Source: Solea solea
Lineage: Eukaryota > Chordata > Actinopteri > Pleuronectiformes > Soleidae
Direction: 5' to 3'
Assembly: GCF_958295425.1 (NCBI RefSeq)
Contig: NC_081151.1
Location: forward strand, 8,258,618 to 8,322,617
Length of the DNA stretch: 64,000 bases
Positions within the stretch are counted from its first letter, which is position 1; every line of letters starts with the position of its first letter. Below, piece after piece: positions 35,869 to 47,550 of the stretch. The translations under genes were made by a program, and so were the position numbers. The notes under the pieces are model-generated. The model was given only the letters and a program-made list of their open reading frames with translations, was not told the origin of the DNA and ran no database searches.

Positions 35869-36191
35869 AGCAAACTGGAAGACCTCTGTCATCATCCTCG
35901 TTTTAGCTCAAATTTGGTGGGATCAAAGGTGGCCAGCTGGGCGGGGGCGGGGAGCAGATGGTTGCATGCTCAAGGGGACCAGGCAAAGGCCCTTCAGGTT
36001 TTAACACCTCCTCTCCCCTGGGTGCCCGTGTGGGGGGGATCCGGATCGGGGAACCTACCTGAGCTCAGTGGCATGACCAGCAGGCTTCCACTGCATCCAC
36101 CCCCTGCTTGGCTCACATATGGTGCCAGCCACGGGGGCATTGAGCTGAGGTTCTGACCTGAGGAAAATAAACTGTTGAAGGGCAGAGGAAG
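35869..36191 (+). other. Possible noncoding or terminal exon
   Basis: A long pyrimidine tract ending CTCCCTCCAG precedes this GC-rich 323-bp segment, which ends GAAG before GTAAGC, a good donor. None of the three forward frames is open across it: one stops at 36156 and the others stop earlier. It therefore cannot be an internal coding exon. The frame that runs longest reads about 95 codons from 35869 to a stop at 36156, and AATAAA follows near 36163. It might be a lncRNA or terminal exon, or chance. Confidence 0.2.
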
Positions 36192-36684
36192 GTAAGCCTC
36201 ACTCATTAGGATAAGTGCATGAGACGGAATCCATTTATTAACAAACTGTGGGGTGAACTTATCAGTTCAGGGAGTTCTGGTTAAGACTTTGACACGTAGT
36301 GTTTAAAAGTCATAATGGTGACGGCTCTTTTTGTACAGAAAACAAAAAGTTAAATGGTGGAATTAAACAAAATCAATGATACCAATTTATAAAATTTGCC
36401 TGGATTTGTACCATTCTTACCTCTGATAACCCGCTGCTGTGATCTCTCACGGATCTCAATGTGCCACGGCAATGGCCGGCCACAGAGACTGCAGGTGCTG
36501 GGGCAGATTAATCCCTTGCCAAATCAACTCCGCCTCAACAATCTCAGAGTTCCAGGAAAGGAGCCTGAAGTGGTACTTGTGGTCTGGGATTATGACTTTC
36601 AGACTTGTTGGCCTTGAGAACACAAATGTGCAGCCTCTCAAAAATGAATTTGCAGAGGTTCTGAAGTTCTGTGGACACGGAGTT
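36192..36684. other. Noncoding stretch, possibly conserved
   Basis: Sequence at 36420-36670 is complex and carries several overlapping frames on both strands (60-110 codons) with no recognisable domain. It could be a conserved noncoding element. Nothing firmer can be said. Confidence 0.35.
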
Positions 36685-36712
36685 GGGCGGGGTGGGGATG
36701 CGGGGGGTGGGG
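36685..36712 (+). other. G-quadruplex-forming motif
   Basis: Five G-runs of 3, 4, 4, 6 and 4 with loops of 1, 1, 4 and 1 bases satisfy the canonical G3+N1-7 rule, with a spare run. Short loops predict a stable quadruplex. Confidence 0.8.
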
Positions 36713-36923
36713 TTGGATTTATTCACCTACCAACCAGTGTTGTTTTGGGGATAACTATTTTTTTTCCATAAATCCATCTTAAGTAGTCACATTCTCCCTG
36801 TGCCTAATAGGATCATGATGGGAATAATCTTTACAAATCTGACAGAAAGAAAAAGAATGTCCTGGCCTTCAACTTCTTCCTCTCGGTAAATGAACAATTT
36901 CAAGAGTCTTTCCTGTGGGACAA

Positions 36924-36929
36924 GTGTGT

Positions 36930-36960
<31 letters not shown>

Positions 36961-36965
36961 GGGGG
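36924..36965. repeat. (GT)n followed by poly-G (22 G)
   Basis: A GT array at 36924-36943 runs directly into 22 G at 36944-36965. The compound repeat is unstable and its length is uncertain. Confidence 0.92.
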
Positions 36966-39900
36966 TACATTGGCAACAAGTCAAAAAAGTAGAAGGAAAA
37001 ACAACAGAATTTTCTCATGAGGTTTGGTTCCCGTTATCACAACTATTTTATGTTAAATGTGATGTCCGTACTCCTGTCTATTCATTTGTGCAACGTGAAA
37101 CACAGATGTGCATTTCTGAAAGGCATTGTCCAAATACAGATACGTGTCTGCGTTTTATAGCTTTTCAACAACCACAAGTGGTCTTTCGGTGGTCAGTGGA
37201 CAGCCTTAAAAGCACAAGAATTTGAATTGAATTTTGAAAATTGTGCTCAATCAGACATTTTGCTCCCCATTCTCATCTTGTCACTCAGCCGGCCTTATGA
37301 AGCCCCACAATAGCTGAATGCATGATAAGACCAAACAAACCTCTTATTGTCACATCAAACTCTGACAGCACTGATCCAGACCTGCTCTGTATTTACCCAC
37401 CTGCTGTCCTGTCTTGTTTTGTCCAGAACAAAAAATATCAATTGAAGAAGGATACACAGCAGAGAGAAGCAGAAGATCCAGAGATTTGTGCTGTAAAAGC
37501 AACTCGATCAATGATGGTCAAACTACAAGTTTGCTAGAGTGCATCCCTCTTATTATATCAAGATATATGTTGTTCTTGTTGCCAAAGCAACCAAAACACC
37601 CCACATTAATACCTACACTATCAAATTACAGTTCATTCAGAGTTTAATAAATGGATCATTTATTATTGGCTACAATGTTGATAAAAATCTTTTAGTTTTT
37701 GTACACAGAGCGGATTATTACCAGAGCCAATAATGACTAATGATTAACTTATAAAGGCAAAAAGCTCATCTGGCTTTTATTCACAATGCTAACTCACTTG
37801 TTTCTGTCTGTAAAGACAGCGGCGGCGGTGTTGGCTGTGTTGTAACCGAGTCTCTCAACTTAACGATGAGCGTCCTGCTGTTGGCTCTGTTGCATTCTGG
37901 GACAAAGGTGCCATCCTGAGCCCATTTATCTTACTGGATCACAATGAAAGCGAGGAGTTGATTTAGCTGGCACGTGTGTTTTCTCTCTCTGTGCCTTTTG
38001 TTTGTGTGCCTGTGTGTGTGCGTGCGCACGGGCGCCAAGTGTATATCTGTGAATGACCCATTGTGGCCAGACACCTGCCCACAGGCTTCTTGTCTAACTG
38101 ATGAATCAGTGTCTTCAAGGTGTCTTTGAAGAAGTCAATTGTATGCCTTTGTTCTACAGTCTTGAGCATCCTGTCTTGCGTCCTCCCTCTGCACACTAAA
38201 GGGAAAATAAATCCACTGCTGACACTGGCACAATGAATGACCACGGCCATCGTCTCATCAACCACCACTTCCTGCTCGGGACAGAGGGAGAAAAGGATAA
38301 TGGATGTAGGATCAGAGAAAAGAGAAATACAGAAACCGAGCGTATACCGAAACTGACAACCTACCTCTGTCTCTATTCCATTTACCCGTCTTTTCCGTGA
38401 AATAATACATTTAAAAAATATAAAACTCCCCCAAAACTTTTTCCTGGTTTTGATTCCAGGTTTCTCTTTATTCACTTCATGCGATTTATCTCTCCCTCGT
38501 GATGTCACACACCTGCTTTCACTCATGTGCTGCATGGTCTGTCAGGGCAGATTAGAAGCAGGAGTCTTGTGCCTCGACAGCCATCGTACAGTATCAATAT
38601 TGTGACGGCTGAGGAGCCACCAGTCCTCACATCTCCTTGGAGTGCAAAGACAATTGAAAAGAGGAAGCGTCACAAACCTGACACCCGAGTCACTTCAAGG
38701 AATCCCTTTCAAGAAGAAATAAAACCTCACCTGACAAAGGAAAGCTAGACCAGGACAGGAGTAAATAGCATCAAACACCAAGGGTATTTCCACTTTTAAC
38801 AAAAGGAAGTGCACCTGCTGAAATCATTTCAGATTTGTGAAGTAAAATCAATCGTGTCGAACATTTTTAAATTGGTAACAGTATTGATTAAATTGCTTTG
38901 GGGCTTAATTATGAGAAGAGTTTTCCTTTTTTGATAAATAGGAGTAGACATAAAGAGGAAGAGAGCACCTTCTGTCATTGAAAAGTTGAGGTGATTTCAT
39001 CGGCTAAGACTCATTAGTGAAGTAAAGCGCATTTTCTGTACGGTCTAATGCACGCGGGTTGAAGTTGCCTTTGATTTTTCTTTTTTTTGCATGACGACTA
39101 CTTCAAAGATTTTTCATAGTTTGACCAAATGTAATAATTTCCTCTCGTACAGTACCACTCATTAACCCCAATTACTCTTCCAGGAGGCTATCAAAATGAC
39201 TCTCCTTTTTTCCCCAGTGCTCTAATAACTCCAGCTGCTCTCCTCATCAACCAGTGTAATCTGGGTGAGTTGGACTGGGATGTGAGCCAAATGAAAAAAT
39301 GTAACATGGGGTTAATCACCCTGAATACACTCTCCAAGTAATGCAATTTGTCCATTTTCTGCCTTTTGTCTTATAGTGCACACTTCCACCCCGCTGAAAG
39401 TGCCATTAAAAGTTGGCAATTAACTTTCCATGCAGGAGATTAGTCCAGATTGTGACTTCTCAGGGCTACAACATAAAACCAAAGAGAACAAATGTGAACT
39501 TTTTTTTAATCCTCCTAAATCTTTAGCCAAGTTTCCCAAAATGTCACATATGAAATGTGACATTTGCTTTAGTCAAACCTTCAAAGCATGTCTGACTGAC
39601 CCACTGTCTGCAGATCCTGCAGAGGTAGCATCCCGCTTATGATCTCTGTAGAAAGCAATAAATGTCCACATAAAACAGAATTAGATAAAACAGGTAGAGA
39701 GAGAGAGATGCGATAAAATAAAATAAAAAAAAATCCAGAAAATACCAAGCAGGAAAAAAGTCCCAGGGTGATTACAAGATCAGCATGCCACGGTACAATT
39801 ACCATCACTTTGAATTTGAAATGGCCATTTAAAGGGCAGCAGAGCATCCTGAAAAATTAAACTGGAGCCTAATTAGCACACTCTCCAACCTGACAACGGA

Positions 39901-40053
39901 GCAGCTTTCAGCCTGGCTGAGCAAAGCAGTCAAGCAAGAGAAAGTGAGTGACTGAAGGACTGAAGGACCAACGAGGCCCTGCTGCTCCTGCTCTGAAACC
40001 GACACACATGCAGACACGGTGCACAGGCAAACGCGTTTGTCTTTTGTCCAAAC
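36966..40053. other. Noncoding stretch, no gene accepted
   Basis: Contains the longest frame of the window (190 codons, 37963-38535, -), with no domain, no splice context and a terminal part derived from a GT/GC simple sequence (about 37996-38032). An 11-bp inverted repeat, AAATGTCACAT / ATGTGACATTT with a 5-nt spacer, lies at 39539-39565. A GACTGAAG duplication lies at about 39950-39966. Nothing else is recognised. Confidence 0.5.
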
Positions 40054-40194
40054 TAGACGTCCACTGATATGGGTTTTTCTCGGGCATATTTGGCTAATAT
40101 GTTTGGCTCCTTTTTTGATTGAGTGTAACATTGATATTCACATCTGGAGCTGACAATCACAAATCAGCCGTACCGATGTTTCAGTCGACCTCTA
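40054..40194. mobile_element. Short hAT-like nonautonomous element or internal-deletion derivative
   Basis: The left end TAGACGTCCACTGATAT and the right end ACCGATGTTTCAGTCGACCTCTA are imperfect inverted repeats. They match the teleost family beginning TAGAGGTCGACCGATAT, of which the interior is mostly missing here (141 bp). No convincing target-site duplication remains, consistent with age. Confidence 0.6.
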
Positions 40195-42169
40195 TGTCAC
40201 ACATCTCCTGTATCTGAATCAGTTTTTACAAACTTTTGCACTTCAGTCTTCTATATTTTAAAAGTTCTTTGTGGTAAACGGCATCACATGAACAAAAGCT
40301 ATTTTCTTCAGAGCACCTTATCTTTATAACAGAATGATGGCACTCAAGCTTCAAGTCTTAAATCCCTCACTGCTTTCCAGCAGTGGTCGGGTCAGGCTCA
40401 TGACCCCAAGAACCCTCGCTGTTAAATTAATTCTGCCCCCAGTTGGGTGTTGTGCCATATGTCAGGAACGGCCTCTAATCCTGTCTGGTTGGCCACTCGG
40501 CACAGGACTACCTTTTCTGTTCATACATACCAGGGTGGAAAAGTCACTAGTTTGCCCTTGGACCTTGGTTCTTTTAGCTGCCTGACTAAAAGACTTTTAA
40601 AGACCTTTTAAACACCACTTGGAATAAAAAAGGAATGCCAGCCGTCTAGTTCATCCAGTTCATTCTCCAACCCTGAATGATAACAGGCATTTTTTTTTTG
40701 ACACACAGGAACGGCCAGAGGCCTGAACTGTTCCAGTGACGTCATCTGTTTGTTTCCTTTTTTATTCCAAACACAGTCAAGATATTTTACCGCTAACCAC
40801 TCGATGTAGCAAGTGTAGGAGTAAGGGTTAAGAAGGTGTGTCTACTACAACATACAACATTTCCATTTTGCCTGGGCCTCCATAAACAGGCTCACCTGCA
40901 CATGAGAGGACTTACTCTAACTTACTCTAACTAAACACTTGGTGGACTCACCTGACTCACCTGATAGTTTTCTTTTTCCTTACACGTCCAACAAAAATGA
41001 TGCCGCAGAAGAGTTTTGTTAATTTATTTTTGAGCGGAAAGTTTTCACCCTCCAAGTGGGTAAAAAGTGGAATTGCTAAATCCTGCCGGAGGGATGGAAA
41101 AGTGCTGAGTTGAGGCGAAACGAGACACTGTCAAGACAACTCTGTCTCCATGTGTGTGTGCGCGCGTTTTACCACTTTCTTTCTTGAGCCCTGGGGTCTT
41201 AGCTGAGGTCTGGTCAAACAGAAGGAAAGCCCCATGGCTATATCTGTCACAGAACACAACAGGTCGACATTAACTTTACCTGAAAACTTTGCAGCTGAGC
41301 TTGATAGCAGTTAATAGTTGTGCGGGCACAGAGATAAAGTTCGAGATGGTCACACATGACAACAACTATGATTCATTAGAGCACTACATTGGTCGAGCGG
41401 CCTATGTTGTGATGCACTTTTTGCTCTAGTGACTGTGGCTTAAGCAAGAGCAATGGTCTCCTGAGGACAGATCGATCCAAACCTGTTCCAGAGTCGCGTG
41501 CGCAACCTCTCTCCGTACCACACTCGTGGAGCGGCGGCGTTGTCTGCAGGCACAGCTAATTTGATTTGAGTCAAATGTGGGGCTCAATCACTGCCTATTA
41601 GCTTAGATTTAATTAACCCAAATCATGTTATTGTGTTTGATGACAAAGAGGTTTCTGTGCGGGAACCTCATTGTCAGATCATTGTTCTCTTGTCTCATTC
41701 AGCTCAGTCAAAGGTTGACAAAGACCAGCTGCCAATAGAGACTCCAGAGGGAAGCAACGGATTTGCAATATTGTTAATGGAGGGTGGACACGTAATACCT
41801 GTCCAAATGTGTTGTCCATTGACCTCAGTCTCGCATTTTTTTTTTAATCAGAAAATCAATTTGACATAAGTTGACATGTTATATTAAGAGTAAATTGGCA
41901 TCACAACAACATACAGTAGAACACAGAGGATGAAAAACACAATTCCTCACCTTTTCCCACACTGTATGTAGCATAGCATTTAAAACAAAAGAAGTTATAG
42001 CTGGTCATCTTGTTACAAATGCACATCAAGTGTCTTTTGGGAGTCAAATGAATAGAAAGAACGCGTAACTGGTGGAAAGTGCAAATCAATCAGCTTCAAA
42101 CAAAGTGACATAAATACCATTAAATTCCATCAAATCTTATTTTACCTTTCTATCATCCGGAGTGACATG
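40195..42169. other. Noncoding stretch, no gene seen
   Basis: A tandem ACTTACTCTA duplication lies at about 40912-40931. A 78-codon frame at 41633-41869 (+) has varied composition but no motif I recognise and no exon context. No repeats are recognised. Confidence 0.45.
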
Positions 42170-42990
42170 ATATTTGTCCCTGTGACACGCGTTCTAATTG
42201 ACAAAAGCCCGGCTGCACTTTGCCAGAGTGTATTGAGCTGCTGTCGGGTTGAAGAATACAAATTCATCCTGAAACGGAGGTGCTCAACAAAACTGCTGCC
42301 AATTATCTGAAGCCCTGTAAATGATAAGTCTGTGGCCACTCGAGCGTAAAACAAGGAGATGAAGATGGATCTTGCTCTTCCCCCCCGTCATTTCATCGCG
42401 TTTAATTGACAAGCTCTCACTCGCCGTTAAATTTAGAAGATTACAAATATGAGCGGAATCTCGAGCACCCCATCCACCGGCTCTAATCACATTCTGAACC
42501 AGTCGCAAATTAATCTACATATTTTAATAAGGTGCCAGCACCAGTGAAAGGTGTGTGCAGACATTTAACGGATTATCATTCGCCGTCCCTCGAGCTCAGA
42601 AATTGAATAAATATTTTCCGTCTAAATACGTGGAAACTTCCGCTGATAGCGGGGAGCTTTTCTCTTTCCAACTTGCTCATATTCTCCTCTCGCTCTCTCG
42701 GGCTAAAGTGTGGATAGGCTTTCTGAGGCTTTTGCTTCACTTGAGGTCCATAGTCTTAGACTCGGGCTGATTAACAGTCCAGGCACTTACTGAACAGAGA
42801 GAATGTAATTTCCCAGGACTGCTAATACCAACAGCTCCTGGGTTTCTTACTTGTAATGTAATCTCATACGCGCAGGAGTGAGTAATGATGGCTTTATCGA
42901 GAATTATACCTGCTTTGAAGATGAGGAGGCCTTGGAGTATAAAAATGGCCATGGATGTGCAGTTTTGGAAGTTTAATAGACAAACTAAAC
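42170..42990. promoter_or_regulatory. Candidate conserved noncoding block
   Basis: Complex non-repetitive sequence with AATTA/TTAAT cores (TTCTAATTGAC, GCGTTTAATTGAC, CAAATTAATCTAC, CTGATTAACAG) and scattered CpGs. Overlapping 70-74 codon frames on both strands are not protein-like. Enhancer status is inferred. Confidence 0.35.
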
Positions 42991-43905
42991 CAAGACCAAA
43001 AGCTCACTGAGGGTGACTCATGCCTGCGTCATGCCTTTTTACAGGAACTGAGCAGAAGCCGAATCCCAGGATCTGTGTCATCTTTATTCATCATTTCAAT
43101 CAGATAAGATTTTCTCGAAATGATAATGCACTTCGTTTTACACGATTATTTGATTCATTCCCATTAAATTCCCAGTAAAACAATGTGGTGGTCCATGTTT
43201 GAACACTTTCCTATAAGTGTTCAAACTGTAGCAGCCCTTAACTTTTTGCCTAATTTGTTCCAATAGTACATTTATGTTCTGTTTTTTTTTCTTGTTTTTT
43301 GTACCATCAGTTAACATATCAGTTCAAATGATGAAGGTAAAGCTGCAAATACAATTATCACATCTTTTTTTTAGTGTTGAGTAATACAATGTTAACAATC
43401 CTGGCTGTTTTTTTTGTGTCAAATCTATATTTATTGCTATCATGCCTCAGGATTAACGTCACATCAACGTACATGAGATTTAATGGATTATTATCAGACT
43501 GCAGCTACGTTGACCTCTGTGAGTCACAGATATCTCTATTATCGTTCAATGTTTTCATTCTGCCGCGCCTTATTCTCCGTCCCACAAGCAAACACAAACA
43601 CAAACATATACTTAAGAGCCATAAGCACCCCGCGGTTTAACCTGTGATTCACCTTCTTTTGCAAACCTATTTTCCTCGGAGAAATGCTGCAGATTACAAG
43701 CTTCTTTATCCGCCCCAAATAAACTGGTGATGGGAGTCCTTAAGTGGCAGTACAAAGAGTTATAAATTGTTTTTTTTTTGTGTTTTTTTTTGCCATCTTT
43801 TCACAATGCCAGGAGGAATATAGCCCCATTACACTCTTAAGGGTCACTTTTAGTGTCGGAAGGTAGTGCTTACACAGACTTTACAACGTGTATCATTATG
43901 GCTCT
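42991..43905. other. Noncoding stretch with one perfect hairpin
   Basis: GTTTGAACACTT (43197-43208) and AAGTGTTCAAAC (43215-43226) form a perfect 12-bp inverted repeat with a 6-nt loop. Poly-T patches lie near 43282, 43405 and 43770-43791. No gene is seen. Confidence 0.5.
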
Positions 43906-43915
43906 CCATATAAGG
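43906..43915. promoter_or_regulatory. CArG box (SRF-type motif)
   Basis: CCATATAAGG, identical to 886-895. Motif match only. Confidence 0.3.
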
Positions 43916-44749
43916 AAGCAGTTGGGATGAGAAAGGGATAAGAAAGAGGAGGTCACCGAGGCTGCCAGTTTCAGATGGGAAGGAGGACCAAAGATCAGCA
44001 CTCAATTATCACCACTTAACTGAAGAGAATCTTCCTTCTTATTCCCAGCACCTGTTTGTGACGTCGGCGTTCTGAACCTGTTGTATAACACACAATAGCC
44101 TTGTGCCTTCTCTTTGATTTATTTATTTTTTTACTTCCTTTGCTGTTACTGTTGTTGCAGAAATTTAGAAAGATCGCACAGCGTCACGAGATCACTCCTG
44201 AACAAACACATAGTTATCCCCAATCAGTGATAGACATATCTCACTACCAAGACAAAGGGCTGATAAACCACCTCCGCGACAGTGATTTGTCATTTAGAAG
44301 TGATTTGTCTGGTGCTGTCCCATCTCCTGGTTGAGGAAGACATCACATGTCATCAGTGATTGACACTCCCCAGTTCTGTCAGTTAGCTGCGGGGGTGCTG
44401 CAGGGAAAGATAAGGACATCTATCTGTGTAGCCACTAATGGCAGGTTGGGGTCACTTGAAGGTCTCCTTCAACCACAGTGATATCTGTATAGGCCTGGTT
44501 TTACTCCTACTGTCCCCGGCTGACCTTTCAACCCTACGTGACCCCTATCTTACATGTACTGCACGTGGCATGCCTGTCTGGGGTATAAAAATGAAAGGAT
44601 GATACAAATCCATAGATTTGTAGTTCACTCTATCTAAATGCTCCATGAATGAGTTATTCACTAATTTTTAAAGTTAGGAAACTATGTTTTTACTTCCTCA
44701 GTGCATCGTCAAACTATCTTAAAATGCTTGTGAACAACTCTCTATGGCA
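43916..44749. other. Noncoding stretch, no exon accepted
   Basis: An acceptor-like tract ends GTTGTTGCAG at 44160 and is followed by an open frame to 44334 with varied composition. No donor or homologous product is recognised, so I do not call an exon. Confidence 0.4.
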
Positions 44750-44850
44750 CAGGTGTCAAACTCAAGGCCCGCGGGCCACACCCAGCCCGCCATGCAATTA
44801 TATTTGGCCTGTGAGATAATTACGTTTTTTTTTACCATCTTTGTGGACTT
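44750..44850 (+). mobile_element. 5' end fragment of a hAT/Charlie-like repeat
   Basis: CAGGTGTCAAACTCAAGGCC begins a sequence with CCCGCGGGCC, matching the well-known terminus (CAGGGGTGTCAAACTCAAGGCC) of a vertebrate hAT-type repeat. The opposite terminus was not found within the next few hundred bases, so this is a truncated copy. The right boundary is approximate. Confidence 0.6.
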
Positions 44851-45633
44851 TGAAAATGCAGCGCTGGAACCAGAGGGGGGCTCAGCCTCTCATTTGTATT
44901 TGGCTTCCTCTATTTTAGTTTTATACATCTAGTAAAAATGATATTTATTAAGATACACGTGACTCGGGACTGAAATACTGAAATACAGCGGGTGAAATCA
45001 GGCAAGGCAGATGGAAATAGACAATGGAAAATGTCTTTTAACTACACAATGATGCATTTAAATTAGCGGCGGAACATGATCAAGCCCCTGGTGCGGTGAA
45101 CAGTTCCAGACACGCACAATACCACAAGTGTGCAAGCACATTTAAGTGCCCTTTACTGTTATTTTCCCAAATCTCCTTATGTGGGTTTATACAAAAGCAA
45201 ATAGATAATTAGGCATTACAGAGGAGGAGCGAGGGGGGAGGGGCAAGCCTAGCACCACTTAACCTTAAAGTACCTTGGTTTTAAATCCTTCAACATATGT
45301 AGTCTGGTTCTCAGATCTGCGTCGGAGTTTGTTTAACTGTCTTTAACCGAGGAGCTCTTTGTAATGTTATTAGCTCGGCATTACTGTGTTGACTGTTGCA
45401 GTTCAGCTGCCCCGGTGTGACACGGTGGCACACAGTGTGTACATGGTGCAGATCCACGTGGAGACATCCGAGGTTAAACGGCTTGGCATTAGACATATTA
45501 CAAGAAAGAAGGGTTACGAGACAAACAGGACCGACACTTAAAGTGGGACACGTTTTAATTACAGTCTAGATTTCGCTGTGCATCTGTCACGGCAGTGCCA
45601 GAAAAACCCGCTGAACTAATGGAGGTGGTGCTT
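44851..45633. other. Noncoding stretch, may include more of the hAT copy
   Basis: Part of 44851-45110 could be the interior of the preceding hAT fragment. The rest is ordinary sequence without a recognised feature. Confidence 0.35.
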
Positions 45634-45668
45634 GTGCGTGCGTGCGTGTGTGTGTGTGTGTGTGTGTA
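45634..45668. repeat. (TGCG)n/(TG)n compound microsatellite
   Basis: Alternating purine-pyrimidine TGCG units pass into a TG array, a favourable sequence for Z-DNA. Confidence 0.93.
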
Positions 45669-47361
45669 TCTGTCTCTGTGGGTAGGAGACGGCATGTTTA
45701 ACTGTTGTTTGTGTCTCTAAACCGGGGCCCTCTGAGGTCAAGCGGGATACGTCACTGAACTGACTCACCCTGTTTCTTCCAGTGCAACACAGATCATTTA
45801 AGGGACTACACCACAGGCTTATCGTGGGTTAGTAGGATATTATGACATTTTCAAGATTATTGACTTGTAGATGTGATTCAGACATAAAAAAAACATACAT
45901 ATTGAACAATAAGATTCTCCATATCTAAAAAATTACAGTCTGAGAATGAAATGGAAAAAAAGGCACATTTGTGTATGTATGTTTGTGTGTGTTGATGGTG
46001 TGTGTGTGTGGGGGGGGGTTAAAGAGTGAGTGAGAAAGCCTTGCTTATTATCTCAGTCATTAAGCGGAATAATGGGACAACAAAAAAGCCAGAGTGTCCC
46101 CAGACCTACCAACCAGTGTCTGGAGCGATGGGGTTAAAAAGAGTTTGGATAATCGACTAAGCTCTTGCCATCTCCACCCTAGTGACCCAGAAGAACAGCC
46201 GTCTTCCTCTGCCTGCGAGACCCCCACGGAGCAAACACTGCAGGGACATTAAACACTTGTACACATTTTTAACCATTATCTTAAGTGGCGAAGACTGTTC
46301 TTTTCTCCTTCCATATGTTTTTTTTTTCTACCATTGAATAAACTCAAACGATAATCCGTCAATTTATTTCTACTTATGTTATATAATAATGGCGCAGTGT
46401 CAGTCCAAGGAGGTGCGTTTGGGTACTTTTCACAAGATAGTGAAAAATGGACTGATTTATTTTGCTGGGGTTCTGGGTTTTCCCCATTTAGATCCCAAAC
46501 ACTGCAGCCTGCCAGCGACTCTGTGCTCCCCACTCGTCCATTATTTCCCCGCTGCCCCGTTTCACCCTCCTGTTAAGCCCTCACACATGGCTGTGTGGCA
46601 GTAACATGGGCAGTGTGCCAGACCCATTGTTGCTGCTAATACTCGAGGGTTACTGTTTCCCCAGAGGAACATAATTTGAATTGTAGCTATATTTTAACCA
46701 CCTGTAACACGTGAACTAAGTTTGAACACTTCCTGTCCCAGAAGAGAACATGAGGCCTCTGTGTTGAAAGGATGGTAAAATCCCCCTGTGTGGATTTCTG
46801 TTAATTACAATAACATTACCACTTAATTATGTACAAAGTATTTTTACAGCACAGGTTGGCTGACTCACTTGACTCTCTTGACTCACTCGTAAATGATTTA
46901 AGGGCAGGCAATAAGAACATGAAACAAATACTAATAGGGTTTGTAGATTGTAATGTTGTGAAAAAAAATTAAAATAATGTATACATAAGATAGCAGCCTA
47001 TTTAAATATGGAACATTATATAAAATGATGACTTTCAGCTGTATCTGCATCCAAAAATGCTCTTCAGGTATGAATGCTACCATGAAAAATTAACTATATT
47101 CCTACTTAATTAAATTAATGTCAAATAAATACAGTAAATGTATGTTTTGACTACATTTTCTGTGACTTTTTTGTGATAACATAAGTGTTTTGAGCCAGTA
47201 TTTATTTATATATACATTGTCTTACACAGTTGTGGCCTATTTTCACTCATCCTATGGAAAGTCGGATCGCTCATACCATGCCATACCACTGTCTGACAAT
47301 AGCAGGGATAGGAATGGGATATAAACTATACTGTGAGTGTGTGTTCTTGGTTTTTCTCAAG
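45669..47361. other. Noncoding stretch, no gene seen
   Basis: Contains a GT/G9 compound patch at about 45984-46018 and a poly-T run at about 46318-46328. The section 46780-47220 is very AT-rich. Frames of 60-85 codons near 46.3-46.6 kb are not protein-like. Confidence 0.45.
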
Positions 47362-47550
47362 TTGTGGGGACCTAAATCTATTTTAAGTCCCCATAACATA
47401 CATTTAGAGGTGAAGACATGTTGTGCTGTATGGCTAGGATGAGGTTAGGGTTAAACCAGTACTAGTTAGGGTTAAGGTTAGCGTAAGTCTTCAGGAAATG
47501 AATGCTGAAGTCAATGAAACCAGACTGTGTGTGTGTGTGTGTGTGTGTGT
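47362..47550 (+). repeat. TTAGGG-like dispersed teleost repeat with (TG)n end
   Basis: It starts TTGTGGGGACC and passes AAGTCCCCATAAC. It then has GAGGTTAGGGTTAAACC and AGTTAGGGTTAAGGTTAGCG before AATGAATGCTGAAGTCAATG, and ends in a TG array (47526-47550). This is the layout of a common fish dispersed repeat. The TTAGGG units are degenerate and probably not a former telomere. Confidence 0.65.

Noticed and set aside
37322..37537. Frame with fairly protein-like composition
   Set aside because: Only 71 codons, no motif, and an alternative frame overlaps it. Composition alone is not enough.
37963..38535. 190-codon open frame on -
   Set aside because: Longest frame in the window, but no motif is recognised and its C-terminal part is encoded by GT/GC simple sequence. 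RNA evidence would be needed.
44161..44334. Possible exon after an acceptor-like GTTGTTGCAG
   Set aside because: The polypyrimidine tract is good, but the following 57 or so codons match nothing I recognise and no donor or polyadenylation context supports it.
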